A DNA stretch of 64,000 nucleotides from Suttonella indologenes (GCF_900460215.1 NZ_UHIA01000004.1:1620001-1684000), one strand, 5' to 3'; positions 1-8,731 are shown, counted from the first letter of the stretch. Notes: generated from the letters alone by a model not told the origin. Translations and numbers: made by a program.

Positions 1-1426
1 TGATTAACTCAACTGTCAAGTTCTTGCCGTTGAGCGTATACTTGATATTTTCTCCCTGCAAATATACCTGCTGATCAGATACTGAAGTATCACGATAAGC
101 TTTGCCTAGAACAACATCGCCAAAATGCACTTCACCTTGACCGTCTTTGTCCTTGATTACATCAGTATCGCCTGCATAGTATGTATCAGAGCCATCTCCG
201 CCTTCCATGCGGTCGGATTCTCCGTCGTCCTTCAAAACAACATCACCAAATAAATAATAACCACCAACTAGAATATCAGCACCAGCTGCCCCATGAATCT
301 CATCCGAGCCTTTACCGCCAATGAGGGTATTAATAGATGTGTCGGAAGTGTCATATTTATTACTTCCTGCGATGAGAACATCATCGCCATTATTTCCATT
401 TAATGTATCTGAACCAGAATTCCCAATAATTTTATCATTATTAATAGAGCCGATAACACTGTCATCCCCATTACCAGAAATAAAGACCACTCCTGATTTA
501 AGTTCTGAAGCACCTAAATCAGCATACAATTTAGGGAGTTGTATATAAATATAAGTATTATTCATTAAATAAAATTTTGAACTTGAATTTTCATAATCGC
601 ACGTTCCATAAAAGATAATTCGCCCATCTTCATCCAAAAATCGGATAATACCATTATCCCACAGTTTTTGAACAAGATTGTTTGTCAATACACTATCCAA
701 GCCAACAGATGCCTGATTCCATTTGTTAGTTAAAAAATTAGAACTTGTTTTTTCATTTTGATAATCCTGATATGACAATGTTTTGGTATTAACATTATCC
801 CAGTCAAATTTAATATTAACTGTTCTACCAATTCCTGAGGGATCAATTTTCCACTCTATCATAGAATTAGCGATTTGAGATGTAGTACCACCTTCAAAAT
901 CAAAGTTCTCCATTGGTTTTCCGTTTTCATCTCGAAGTCCTGGCTCATTATTAGAATAAGGAACAATGGCAAAACTTTCAATTGAACGATTCCCATCTTC
1001 ATCAACAACAAAAATCGCATCATCATTTACCATAAAAGCAACAGAATTCCAAATATATGCTCTCTCAAGCAAGTTATCTTTGCCATCATCATATTCAGCA
1101 GTACTTTGAGTTACTCCTGCAAATTTAATCTTTAATGCTTGAAGTATTTCAGATTTAGTATATCTTCCAGCTTCTAAATTTTCAGAAGCGGTACTGCTTT
1201 TAGTAAAAAATTCATCTAAAAACTTAAAATCTTTTGCACTAACAAATCTGCCTGCTCCATCTGTCATATACTCATTGATATTGATTTTTACAGGATAATC
1301 CACTACTAAATCTTTTGGTCTAATGAGATTTCCATCAAGTAAATTATTTGGTTTTTCTAATTGACCAAATAAGTACATTGAAGTTATCTGTGCCATTGTA
1401 GGCAAAGTTGAAATTTTGTCAGCCAT
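1..1426 (-). CDS. RTX-type calcium-binding repeat protein, 3' end outside window
   Basis: About 475 residues are visible and the frame stays open to the window edge, so the C-terminus is missing. The first 320 or so residues match no domain I recognise. They are followed by glycine/aspartate nonapeptide repeats of the hemolysin type, for example GNGDDSVIG, GNSGSDTLNG, GNNGDDVL, GGKGSDEIHG and GGDGSDTYYAG. In known RTX proteins such repeats bind calcium and the protein leaves through a type I secretion system. The ATG is preceded by AGGAG about 8 bases upstream. The gene is AT-rich compared with housekeeping genes at 4-8 kb. It is the last visible gene of a minus-strand run with three small companions. 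An adhesin or toxin role is plausible, but no catalytic domain or secretion gene is in view. Confidence 0.85.
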   Translation of the reverse strand, partial: MADKISTLPTMAQITSMYLFGQLEKPNNLLDGNLIRPKDLVVDYPVKININEYMTDGAGRFVSAKDFKFLDEFFTKSSTASENLEAGRYTKSEILQALKIKFAGVTQSTAEYDDGKDNLLERAYIWNSVAFMVNDDAIFVVDEDGNRSIESFAIVPYSNNEPGLRDENGKPMENFDFEGGTTSQIANSMIEWKIDPSGIGRTVNIKFDWDNVNTKTLSYQDYQNEKTSSNFLTNKWNQASVGLDSVLTNNLVQKLWDNGIIRFLDEDGRIIFYGTCDYENSSSKFYLMNNTYIYIQLPKLYADLGASELKSGVVFISGNGDDSVIGSINNDKIIGNSGSDTLNGNNGDDVLIAGSNKYDTSDTSINTLIGGKGSDEIHGAAGADILVGGYYLFGDVVLKDDGESDRMEGGDGSDTYYAGDTDVIKDKDGQGEVHFGDVVLGKAYRDTSVSDQQVYLQGENIKYTLNGKNLTVELI

Positions 1427-1477
1427 TTTTACACTCCTAATTAGTTTAAAATAAAAAAAGTCTGTTGTAGAAAAAAA

Positions 1478-1936
1478 TTAAAATTCAGGTGGATATAGAT
1501 TTCCACAATTTGTCATAATGAAGGAGCTTCTTTTCGTTTGTACTCTTGCATATCGCCAACCAAGTATTTTTTCTAAAAAAGTTCCCCAATCTTCATACAA
1601 ATGTCCCCCTTCTAAATCTGTTTCAAAATTTCCGTACATTTTTTCTCTTGTAAAAATATATGCTCCATAATAATCATTAGACTGTTCTTTATATTTACTA
1701 TTATCTAATATTGTGTATATATCTTGTTCATTCAAAAAACGCATTTTCTTAAAACAAAAACCGTAATAATTAAGCATGCCAATTAACAATGGAAATAGCA
1801 AAAATAATGCAAAATATAATAATTGTCTTCTTTTATTTTCAGTCAATCCTTTGGATATAAAAAAGGAAAATAATAAATAAATAAATGCACCTATGATTAA
1901 CATAAAAAGAACTATCATCATACCAACACCAGCCAT
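1478..1936 (-). CDS. Small membrane protein of unknown function beside RTX gene
   Basis: A 152-residue protein. The chosen start (MAGVGMM) has AAGGAG upstream; a longer frame exists but lacks a ribosome site. Two hydrophobic segments lie near residues 4-26 and 38-58, followed by a soluble, aromatic-rich tail of about 95 residues that contains YYGAYIF and EDWGTFLEKILGW. I do not recognise a family. It sits about 50 bases ahead of the RTX gene on the same strand and shares its AT-rich composition, so it was probably acquired with it. It could be an immunity or accessory protein for the RTX product, but only position supports that. Confidence 0.6.
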   Translation of the reverse strand: MAGVGMMIVLFMLIIGAFIYLLFSFFISKGLTENKRRQLLYFALFLLFPLLIGMLNYYGFCFKKMRFLNEQDIYTILDNSKYKEQSNDYYGAYIFTREKMYGNFETDLEGGHLYEDWGTFLEKILGWRYARVQTKRSSFIMTNCGNLYPPEF

Positions 1937-2000
1937 ATTTTCCAACTCCTTATTAACTATGTTTTTCTTTCTACTTAATGCAGTTGTCTGCACAATCTTA

Positions 2001-2153
2001 CTAAGCTACTACGATCGGCTTTCTCAGATTAGCTCCCCCTCGCGGGTTGGCAACCGTCTGTACCGATAATTCAAGACCTGTTTTGGGCGTGTCTTTATTG
2101 AACAAATACAAAGACCACATTTGTGTAGCTGTAATTGATTCATAGTAACTCAT
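2001..2153 (-). CDS. Small ORF resembling the N-terminus of the RTX protein
   Basis: A 50-codon frame with a good ribosome site (GGAG, 8 bases before ATG). Its residues 9-18 (ATQMWSLYLF) resemble residues 11-20 of the downstream RTX protein (MAQITSMYLF): identical at Q, S, Y, L and F and similar at several other positions. After that the two sequences diverge. It may be a leftover 5' cassette of a displaced RTX gene, or a small secreted product that shares a targeting motif. It lies between two companion genes on the same strand. Confidence 0.45.
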   Translation of the reverse strand: MSYYESITATQMWSLYLFNKDTPKTGLELSVQTVANPRGGANLRKPIVVA

Positions 2154-2194
2154 AAAAATAACTCCATAAAAAAGTTAGACAAATATGAAGAAAA

Positions 2195-3268
2195 TTATTC
2201 TTCACAGTACCTTTGTATGTAAGGCAATCCATTGCTATACTCAGAAAACACTCTTACATACATATTTTCATCAATATTATAAATATCAATGAAAGTTTTT
2301 TGCCAAGTGGTGAAAACTTTTCCATACTGTTTGTAGTTTATATATCTAGCATGATCCCTTGCTTTTAAGTCAGTTTCTAAATCAGGTTTAGGTTTATCTT
2401 TCCAATATGTATCACTATATTGATTATCAAGAGAGCCCAGTGGATCATATTGAAAACTACAATTTATACTATCATCCATACGAATAAACGATTTATCAGA
2501 GAAAATAGTTCTCATAAGTCCAGCCTTAAACTCAGCTTGGTTATCTTTTGGGTGAAATTGTTCCACAACTGCATAGCGTCGGGATGGACTGATACTATTC
2601 CAATATTCTGGTGGATTAACGAATTCTCTACCATTTTTCCTTTCTACATCCTTTAGGCATATCTCCAACTGCTTCCATTGTCTAGGCACTGAAGCGGTGG
2701 TTCTGTCAATAATAATGCCGTCGCTATCTATTTTTGCAAAAACATTCTCCGCATTGATAGCGAATACGAGATTTGCAGGCAACCATTTGCTATGAATGTG
2801 CGTTTCTTTAACAGTTTCTTTATAGAAATCATCATTTTTTAGGATTTTTTCTTTCACATAAAAGTCAATTTGCGGATTTTGCTTGATGGCGTTTTCCATA
2901 TCATCAGATAAAGCATATTGATTTAGCTCAGATAATTTTTTAGGTTTAGATAAGGAATAGACATCTACACTACACAACAAAATAGGTTGCTCTCTAGAAG
3001 GCTCAAGCCCTTCTTCAAATAGATTTTCTTTAATCTCATAATGATAAACCAGCCCCTTCAATCCTAATTTAGCGTATTCTTCCTTGAGCCTATAAACTTC
3101 TTTATGTTTAATTCCATTTTTTGTATCCGTCTTATAGATTTTTTCCATTGGACTTTCCAAGCTATATTTCTTCCATTCTGGTTCAAATACCCCCAAAAAC
3201 CAAGCCGTTAATACTCCAGTAAGACAAATCACAAAACTAAACAATAATATTCCCTTAGATTTTTTCAT
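2195..3268 (-). CDS. Membrane-anchored protein of unknown function
   Basis: A 357-residue protein. The start at MKKSKG follows a strong AAGGAGGAAAAT site; nine extra in-frame codons upstream are unlikely to be used. Residues 7-28 form one hydrophobic segment without an obvious signal-peptidase or lipobox site, so it is probably an N-terminal anchor with the rest outside the cytoplasm. The remainder is charged and soluble, with no motif I recognise. It opens the minus-strand run that ends in the RTX gene, comparable in position to partner proteins encoded upstream of some RTX genes. That parallel is inference only. The gene is AT-rich and abuts an IS30 remnant. Confidence 0.6.
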   Translation of the reverse strand: MKKSKGILLFSFVICLTGVLTAWFLGVFEPEWKKYSLESPMEKIYKTDTKNGIKHKEVYRLKEEYAKLGLKGLVYHYEIKENLFEEGLEPSREQPILLCSVDVYSLSKPKKLSELNQYALSDDMENAIKQNPQIDFYVKEKILKNDDFYKETVKETHIHSKWLPANLVFAINAENVFAKIDSDGIIIDRTTASVPRQWKQLEICLKDVERKNGREFVNPPEYWNSISPSRRYAVVEQFHPKDNQAEFKAGLMRTIFSDKSFIRMDDSINCSFQYDPLGSLDNQYSDTYWKDKPKPDLETDLKARDHARYINYKQYGKVFTTWQKTFIDIYNIDENMYVRVFSEYSNGLPYIQRYCEE

Positions 3269-3397
3269 ATTTTCCTCCTTATTAAAAACAATCACAGCTT
3301 AGATTCAAGCTTGAAGTGCAACGTTTAATAGACAAGAGAGAAGATGTAAGATGTGCGGTGTTGCACTTGCTCATCAACTCTTACCTATCAGAACGCT

Positions 3398-4296
3398 ATG
3401 AAACACTATACACATCTTACACAAGAACAATCTTACACAAGAACAAAGGTATCAAATATCCGTGCTTAAGAAAAGCGCTTATTCATATAGCGAAATAGCC
3501 GATATCGTGGGCTGCCATAAATCTATAGTCGGAGAAGTGAAAAAGTAGTACAAGGCGGCGAGCCGCAGACAGTACAAGAGCGTACGGCAAGGCGAGCCAA
3601 CGCCGTAATACTTTTTCACTTCTTTGACTATACCATCAGCCGAGAGATCAAACGCAATACAGGTAAAAGAGCTTATCGACCGCTACAAGCTCAAGAAATG
3701 GCAGAAGATCGTAAAAAGCAAAACGCTTATCAACTCAGTGATTTTGCCAAAGCCTACATCAATCATCTGATTGAGAGAAAATATTCTCCCGAACAGATGA
3801 CAGGGCATCTTAAACGACTGGATTGGCAACATGTTCCCAGTCATGAAAGCATTTATCGCTATATTTATGCAGACAAGAAATCAGGCGCAGACTTATATCG
3901 TCATCTGCAACGAGAGAAGTCAAACTCAAAGCATTGAAGCATCGTAAAGCCGAACAAGTGGCACAAGCTTGTATAGAGATACTTAATGCTGAAAAGGTTT
4001 GCACGATTACTTTTGATAATGGCAAAGAATTTTCTCGGCATGAACAAATAGCTGAAGCACTCAATGCCGAGATATTTTTTGCCAGACCTTATCACTCTTG
4101 GGAGAGAGGGAGTAATGAGAACCTCAACGGATTGATTCGGCAATTTTTGCCGAAGTCTGTGAGACTTGATAATCTCTGCGCTGAATACATTAAAGAGATA
4201 GAGGACAATTTGAATAATCGTCCTCGTAAGGTGCTAGGCTTTATGACGCCATTGGAGGTTAAAGTTAGCTTTGGGTGCGTTGCACTTCATATTTGA
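3398..4296 (+). pseudogene. IS30-family transposase, multiply disrupted
   Basis: The frame starts at ATG 3398 (MKHYTHLTQEQ). A 16-base tandem duplication (3415-3430 and 3431-3446) shifts the frame. The HTH region (KKSAYSYSEIADIVGCHKS) is then split by a family-A element at 3524-3632, after which TISREIKRNTGKRAYRP continues. Near 3925-3935 an internal deletion removes roughly 80-90 residues, including the first catalytic aspartate region, and joins two different frames. The C-terminal part keeps TFDNGKEF, an NENLNG motif and RPRKVLG, typical of the IS30 DDE core. No functional transposase can be made. Confidence 0.85.
3524..3632. repeat. Family-A miniature element (Correia-like), copy 1
   Basis: A 109-base element with imperfect inverted ends, TATAGTCGGAGAAGTGAAAA against TATAGTCAAAGAAGTGAAAA. 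It lies inside the IS30 transposase frame. Deleting it with one TA joins AAA-TCT-ACC-ATC (K-S-T-I), restoring the IS30 protein motif, so it inserted with TA duplication. Confidence 0.9.
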
Positions 4297-4325
4297 ATCT
4301 GCCATCAAATAAATCTTAACAATTA

Positions 4326-4357
4326 TAAAAAACGCGAGCTGTTGCCCGCGTTTTTTT
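4326..4357 (-). terminator. Bidirectional terminator downstream of fabI
   Basis: The stem ACGCGAGC / GCCCGCGT has a TGTT loop, one mismatch, an A-run on the left and a T-run on the right. It lies about 25 bases past the fabI stop and would serve the minus-strand gene; it can also work on the plus strand. Confidence 0.75.
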
Positions 4358-4381
4358 CATCACTATTGCAAAAGCACGGCT

Positions 4382-5176
4382 TTATTCATCATCGCTCATT
4401 TGTACGGACGAGAAAATGTTATAGCCGCCGTCCACATAGGTAATTTCCCCTGTAATGCCCGAAGCCAAATCCGAGCAGAGGAATGCGGCGGTGTTGCCCA
4501 CTTCTTCGATGGTAACGCAGCGTTTCAGCGGCGCGGTTTTCTCAAAGCCTTTAAGCATTTTGCGGAAGTCTTTGATGCCCGAGGCGGCAAGGGTACGGAT
4601 CGGGCCGGCGGAGATGCCGTTGACGCGAATGCCGTCTTGTCCCAAATCCGCCGCCAAATAGCGGATACTGGCTTCCAATGAGGCTTTGGCAAGTCCCATG
4701 GTGTTGTAATTCGGCACGGCTTGCACAGCGCCGAGATAGGTTAGCGCCAATGCCGCCGCTTGGCGGTCTTTCATCAAAAGATAGGCATGGCGCATCAAGA
4801 GCGGGAAGGAATAGGCGCTGATTTCATGTGCCAGAGTGAAATTCTCGCGTGTGCAACCGTCTAAAAAGCGTCCTTCGATGGCTTCGCGCGGCGCAAAGGC
4901 AATGGCATGTACCAAGCCGTCCAGCACGCCCCATTCCTGTTTGAGAACGGCGAATGCGTTTTCTACCTGTCCTTCATCGGCAACATCTAAGGGCAGATAG
5001 ACTTTCACGCCGAATTCTTCGCCCATTTTTTCCACGCGCGATTTGAGTTTTTCGTTTTGATAAGAGAGGGCGATTTCCGCGCCTTCGCGGTGCATTGCCT
5101 GCGCAATGCCGTAGGCAATAGATAAATTGCTTGCCAAACCTGTGACTAAAATTTTCTTACCTTGTAAAAATCCCAT
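4382..5176 (-). CDS. fabI: Enoyl-[acyl-carrier-protein] reductase (NADH)
   Basis: A 264-residue SDR-fold enzyme that reduces the trans-2-enoyl-ACP double bond in the last step of each fatty acid elongation cycle. The start MGFLQGKKILVTGLASNLSI carries the modified nucleotide-binding loop typical of FabI. The active-site segment has Y-x6-Y-x6-K spacing (Tyr in ALTYLG, Tyr in VPNYNTMGLAKAS). The C-terminal GITGEITYVDGGYNI is also a family hallmark, and the length matches FabI (about 260). It is monocistronic, with its own terminator. Its GC-rich codon use contrasts with the AT-rich genes at 1-3.3 kb, marking the return to core chromosome. Confidence 0.97.
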   Translation of the reverse strand: MGFLQGKKILVTGLASNLSIAYGIAQAMHREGAEIALSYQNEKLKSRVEKMGEEFGVKVYLPLDVADEGQVENAFAVLKQEWGVLDGLVHAIAFAPREAIEGRFLDGCTRENFTLAHEISAYSFPLLMRHAYLLMKDRQAAALALTYLGAVQAVPNYNTMGLAKASLEASIRYLAADLGQDGIRVNGISAGPIRTLAASGIKDFRKMLKGFEKTAPLKRCVTIEEVGNTAAFLCSDLASGITGEITYVDGGYNIFSSVQMSDDE

Positions 5177-5264
5177 GATTGTTCCTTATGTTGTATATGC
5201 AAAATTTGCAGCGGCACTATTGTAACCGCGCCGCTGCTGTTATCAAAAATTCCTTGCCGCTTAA

Positions 5265-5355
5265 CTCTCTCCTGTAGGGAGGATAGAGGGGTAAACTCTT
5301 CTTATTCAGGGCAAGAGCTAGAGTCATGCTTTATCTGTTGCCCTGTATATTGACA
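5265..5355 (-). repeat. Family-E hairpin repeat, third copy (reverse orientation)
   Basis: Read on the minus strand this stretch follows the order of the tandem repeats at 43681-43935: ACAGGGCAACA, then ATAAAGC, CTCTA, TTGCCCTGAAT, GAAGAG and a run rich in CCTCC. The GGGCAA/TTGCCC arms form a hairpin. It lies between fabI and the lipoprotein gene and is diverged from the other copies. Confidence 0.55.
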
Positions 5356-5369
5356 CATGCCGCCAAAGA

Positions 5370-6140
5370 TTAGCGCGGTGCTTTGGCATAGCCATTATCC
5401 GCAGGGAAAGGATTGGCTTGTCCGGCATTCGGGTCGTGCAGCTCGAAAATCGCCGTACCGATAAGACCGATATGCCGTGCATCGCCTTGTTCGTTGTTGG
5501 CGGCATAAGCGGATTTGGCTGCGCTGAAAATAAACGAGGCGACGACGCTGTCGCTTTTTCTAAAGCCTTCGATCACTAAGCGGGATTGCGGCTTTAAGAC
5601 GTATCCGGAATGCGCACGGCTTGCCGGCACGCCGCGAATCACGTCCAATCCGTCCACGCTGGCAACAATTTCAAAGGTTTGGTCGGAATGGTTTTGATAG
5701 CTGAGTTGGTAAGCCTGTCCTTCTTTGCCGCTCAGATAATAAGCGCCTTTATCGCGGAATAAGGGCAAGCCGCGTCCCTGATCATCTTGCACGGAAAAGG
5801 AAATTTTCCCTGCCACCAATGAGATGGCGTTCAGCTTGCGTCCCGAAAAATCTTTCGCGGCATAGCGCAGAACATTTTCATCAAGGCTTTGCTGGCTGAT
5901 GCGGCGCAAATTCACCGTTTTCACTACCGATTGGACTTCGTCGCCCCATTGCGTGCCTAATTTTTCATCTTGGCTGATGCTTTGTTCCGCCGTCATTTTT
6001 CTCTGCATATTCAGCATCTCGGACGATGTTTCTGCGCTGTTTTCCGCGCTGTTGTGCTCAATCGGTGCATAGGCAGTGCAGGCGGATAAGCATGCCGCAA
6101 TCAGCAAGGCATACCATGATTTTTGTTTGACAGATAACAT
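5370..6140 (-). CDS. Predicted lipoprotein of unknown function
   Basis: A 256-residue protein with a lipoprotein signal peptide: a positively charged start, a hydrophobic core and the lipobox LSAC, with Cys at about residue 21. The mature part is mostly polar. It has a low-complexity Ser/Glu/Asn stretch just after the lipobox and a C-terminal half that looks beta-rich. I recognise no family or catalytic motif. An envelope-stress or adhesion-associated role cannot be told from sequence. It stands alone between the family-E repeat and a family-B element. Confidence 0.7.
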   Translation of the reverse strand: MLSVKQKSWYALLIAACLSACTAYAPIEHNSAENSAETSSEMLNMQRKMTAEQSISQDEKLGTQWGDEVQSVVKTVNLRRISQQSLDENVLRYAAKDFSGRKLNAISLVAGKISFSVQDDQGRGLPLFRDKGAYYLSGKEGQAYQLSYQNHSDQTFEIVASVDGLDVIRGVPASRAHSGYVLKPQSRLVIEGFRKSDSVVASFIFSAAKSAYAANNEQGDARHIGLIGTAIFELHDPNAGQANPFPADNGYAKAPR

Positions 6141-6176
6141 AAAAACTCCTTTGCTTATGTGAAAATCGCCCTATTC

Positions 6177-6270
6177 TATAGTCTCTGTAACGTCAAAGTG
6201 AGATTATTTCAGGCGCTCCTCCTGATGAAATGCGCATCTCTAAATCTCATTTTGACCTTAAGGTACTATA
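6177..6270. repeat. Family-B miniature element, degenerate copy
   Basis: A 94-base element beginning TATAGTCTCTGTAACGTCAA and ending TTGACCTTAAGGTACTATA. It matches the other family-B copies in reverse orientation but has several substitutions, so it is probably the oldest copy in this window. It lies between the lrp-like gene and the lipoprotein gene. Confidence 0.8.
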
Positions 6271-6276
6271 CTGGAT

Positions 6277-6750
6277 TTAGGGCTGTGCTTCACGGTCGAT
6301 TACCGCGCGCATTTCAAAGCTGGAATGCACATTCGCCACCCCTGCCAAGCGGTTTAATTTGCCGAGCAAAAATGCCTCGAAAGCCCGCATATCTTTCACG
6401 ACTACTTGCAATAAATAGTCTTCCGCCCGCCCTGTAACGATGCTCATGCGGATAACTTCGGGAAATTTCGCCACCGCCGCCTCAAATTCGGCAAAGCGTT
6501 CCGGCGTGTGTCTGTCCATCGTTACGGCAATAAAGACGCTTAAATCATAGCCGAGTTTTTCGCGATTCAGCCTTGCACCGTAGCCGTCGATATAGCCCTC
6601 GTCTTCCAATCTTTTCACGCGTCTGGCACAAGGCGTGGGCGAGAGATGCACGGCTTCCGCCAATGCCAGATTATTGATGCGTCCGTTTTCGCTGAGAATA
6701 TGCAGAATTCTTTTGTCGATAGCATCCAAGCCGGTTTCTTTTTCACTCAT
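6277..6750 (-). CDS. Lrp/AsnC-family transcriptional regulator
   Basis: A 157-residue protein with an N-terminal winged helix-turn-helix (LDAIDKRILHILSENGRI through LSPTPCARRVKRLEDEGYI) and a C-terminal RAM/AsnC effector domain (VTGRAEDYLLQVVVKDM). The start at MSEKETG has GAGGG upstream; 14 earlier in-frame codons lack one. Family members bind amino acids and control their metabolism. It is divergent from leuA, with the two -10 boxes only about 40 bases apart, so control of leuA and of itself is a reasonable inference. Leucine as the effector is not shown. Confidence 0.93.
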   Translation of the reverse strand: MSEKETGLDAIDKRILHILSENGRINNLALAEAVHLSPTPCARRVKRLEDEGYIDGYGARLNREKLGYDLSVFIAVTMDRHTPERFAEFEAAVAKFPEVIRMSIVTGRAEDYLLQVVVKDMRAFEAFLLGKLNRLAGVANVHSSFEMRAVIDREAQP

Positions 6751-6786
6751 TTTTCCCTCTTTTGTAGAGAATAAGATTAAACAGAG

Positions 6787-6845
6787 GCGCATTATACGAC
6801 AAATTTAGCGTTTTTATACCCCGAAACACCGCTATAATGCGCTGT
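6787..6845. promoter_or_regulatory. Divergent promoter region, lrp-like gene / leuA
   Basis: TATAAT at 6833-6838 faces leuA, and ATTATA at 6791-6796 is a TATAAT box facing the regulator. The -35 regions are weak and overlap in the AT-rich stretch 6801-6819. That layout suits control by a regulator bound between the boxes. No leader peptide or attenuator is visible ahead of leuA. Confidence 0.5.
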
Positions 6846-6866
6846 TTTCAGAATTAGGATTCCAGC

Positions 6867-8525
6867 ATGAGCAGCCCCTTTGACCACCGCAAATACCGCC
6901 CTTTTGCCTTTGCCCCCCATCTGCCCGACCGCACTTGGCCGAATAAACAGATTACACAAGCGCCGCGCTGGGTCAGCGTGGATTTGCGCGACGGCAATCA
7001 GGCATTGATCGACCCGATGACGATTGAGCAAAAATTGCGCTTTTTCAAATTATTAGTGGATTGCGGCTTCAAAGAAATCGAAATCGGCTTTCCTGCCGCC
7101 TCGCAAATCGAATTTGATTTTACCCGCCGCCTGATTGAAGAACAGCTGATTCCCGACGATGTTACGGTGCAAGTCTTGGTGCAGGCGCGCGAGCATTTGA
7201 TTCATCGCACCTTTGAGGCTTTGCAGGGTGTCAAACGCGCGATTGTGCATGTGTATAACTCCACCTCCCGCGTGCAGCGCGACAAAGTCTATGCCAAATC
7301 GCGCGAAGAAATCACCGCAATCGCCGTCTTCGGCGCAAACATGCTCAAAGACTTGGCGGCACAATATCCGCAAAGCGAATGGATTTTCCAATACTCGCCC
7401 GAAAGTTTTTCCCAAACAGAACCGGATTTTGCAGTAGAAATCTGCGAAGCGGTCTGCCAAGTCTGGCAACCTTGGCAGGGGCAGCAAGTCATTTTGAACC
7501 TGCCCTCGACCGTGGAAGCCTCGACGCCCAATCTCTATGCCGACCAAATCGAATACTTCTGCCGCCACCTCTCCTGCCGCAAACACGTCAGCATTTCCGT
7601 GCATACCCATAATGATCGCGGCTGCGCGATTGCCGCTTCCGAATTGGCGGTCATGGCGGGCGCGGATCGCGTGGAAGGCACTTTGCTCGGCAACGGCGAG
7701 CGCACCGGCAATATGGACATCATGGTCATGGCGATGAACCTTTACTCACAAGGCATCGATCCGAAACTCGATTTCGGCAAAATGAATGAAATGGTGCATA
7801 TTGTCAGCGAATGCAACAATCTGCCCGTACATCCGCGCCACCCCTACATCGGCGAACTCGTATTCACCGCCTTTTCAGGCTCGCACCAAGACGCAATTAA
7901 AAAATCTTTGGAAAAACCGAGCACCGACGGCGTTTGGGACATCGCCTATCTGCCTATTGATCCGCAAGATATCGGGCGCAGCTATCAAGACGTAGTGCGC
8001 ATCAACAGTCAATCCGGCAAAGGCGGCATCGCCTACATCCTCTCGCGCGATTACGGCTTAGACCTGCCGCGATGGCTGCAAGTGGATTTTGCCCAAAAAG
8101 TACAGCTGGAAAGCGAAAAAACGCAAAAAGAACTCAGCAGCCAAGAAATCATGCAGATTTTTGAAGAACACTATCTGCAAAGCGGCGACTACCAACTCTT
8201 GGACTACCATATCAGCCGCCACGACCGCGCGGACAAACTCGAAGCCCAACTCAGCCATAGCAGCGGCGAAACCGCCATTCAAGGCGAAGGCAACGGCGCT
8301 ATCAGCGCCTTTGTGCAAGCGCTGGAAAAAACCTTTGCCATGCCGATCAGCGTCGTCAACTACGCCCAGCATGCCCTTTCGCAATCCACCGATGCACAAG
8401 CAGTCGCCTATGTGGAATTGCTGATTCGGCAAGAACGCTACATCGGCATTGCCTACAGCCACGACACGGTAACCGCGATGCTGCGCGCCACCTTAGCGGG
8501 ATTGAATCAGGCACTTGGCAAATGA
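6867..8525 (+). CDS. leuA: 2-isopropylmalate synthase
   Basis: A 552-residue enzyme that condenses acetyl-CoA with 2-oxoisovalerate in the first committed step of leucine synthesis. It belongs to the longer LeuA type, with the N-terminal block FDHRKYRPF and RTWPNKQITQAPRW. The HMGL-like TIM barrel shows the metal-site motifs DLRDGNQAL, with Asp as metal ligand, and SVHTHNDRGCA, with the His-x-His pair. The C-terminal regulatory domain (about residues 430-552) is complete, so leucine feedback is likely. AGGA lies upstream of the ATG. The gene is monocistronic here, with no leuB/C/D nearby, and divergent from the Lrp-type regulator. Confidence 0.97.
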   Translation: MSSPFDHRKYRPFAFAPHLPDRTWPNKQITQAPRWVSVDLRDGNQALIDPMTIEQKLRFFKLLVDCGFKEIEIGFPAASQIEFDFTRRLIEEQLIPDDVTVQVLVQAREHLIHRTFEALQGVKRAIVHVYNSTSRVQRDKVYAKSREEITAIAVFGANMLKDLAAQYPQSEWIFQYSPESFSQTEPDFAVEICEAVCQVWQPWQGQQVILNLPSTVEASTPNLYADQIEYFCRHLSCRKHVSISVHTHNDRGCAIAASELAVMAGADRVEGTLLGNGERTGNMDIMVMAMNLYSQGIDPKLDFGKMNEMVHIVSECNNLPVHPRHPYIGELVFTAFSGSHQDAIKKSLEKPSTDGVWDIAYLPIDPQDIGRSYQDVVRINSQSGKGGIAYILSRDYGLDLPRWLQVDFAQKVQLESEKTQKELSSQEIMQIFEEHYLQSGDYQLLDYHISRHDRADKLEAQLSHSSGETAIQGEGNGAISAFVQALEKTFAMPISVVNYAQHALSQSTDAQAVAYVELLIRQERYIGIAYSHDTVTAMLRATLAGLNQALGK

Positions 8526-8554
8526 TGATTTAACAAGCACATAGCTAAAAACGA

Positions 8555-8574
8555 GTCGGATACTGGTATCCGAC
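8555..8574. terminator. Inverted repeat after leuA
   Basis: GTCGGATAC and GTATCCGAC form a perfect 9-bp stem 30 bases past the leuA stop. There is no T-run, so it may be a processing or attenuating hairpin rather than an intrinsic terminator. Confidence 0.4.
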
Positions 8575-8627
8575 CTAAGATATTGAAAAACAATTAATTT
8601 TAATTAGGAATTAACTATAAACAGCTT

Positions 8628-8731
8628 CTAAAAACGTGCATGGATAATCTGCATATCTAAATGACGTTTTGCCCAGTTGCTGAGATACATCAGGCGTAAA
8701 TGCCAAGGATAGCGTTTGCGACAGTAAGTGC
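8628..8731 (-). pseudogene. 3' fragment of the methyltransferase split by IS605
   Basis: The minus-strand frame reads TYCRKRYPWHLRLMYLS through IIHARF-stop, which fits the C-terminus of leucine carboxyl methyltransferase-type enzymes. The 5' part of the same gene is at 10529-11179. Joining the two flanks across the IS near AAC/AGC gives a continuous frame. This 34-codon piece has no start of its own. Confidence 0.65.

Larger units (their letters stand above)
3301..4300 (+). mobile_element. Degenerate IS30-family element
   Basis: The ends are related inverted repeats: the left end reads AGATTCAAGCTTGAAGTGCA and the right end, reversed, reads AGATTCAAATATGAAGTGCA. Between them lies an IS30-type transposase broken in several ways, plus an inserted family-A miniature element. 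I see no target duplication outside the ends. It is probably immobile. It separates the RTX region from fabI. Confidence 0.8.

Noticed and set aside
7053..7610. Long minus-strand open frame inside leuA
   Set aside because: A shadow of leuA: the plus-strand frame has clear family motifs and the opposite frame has none.
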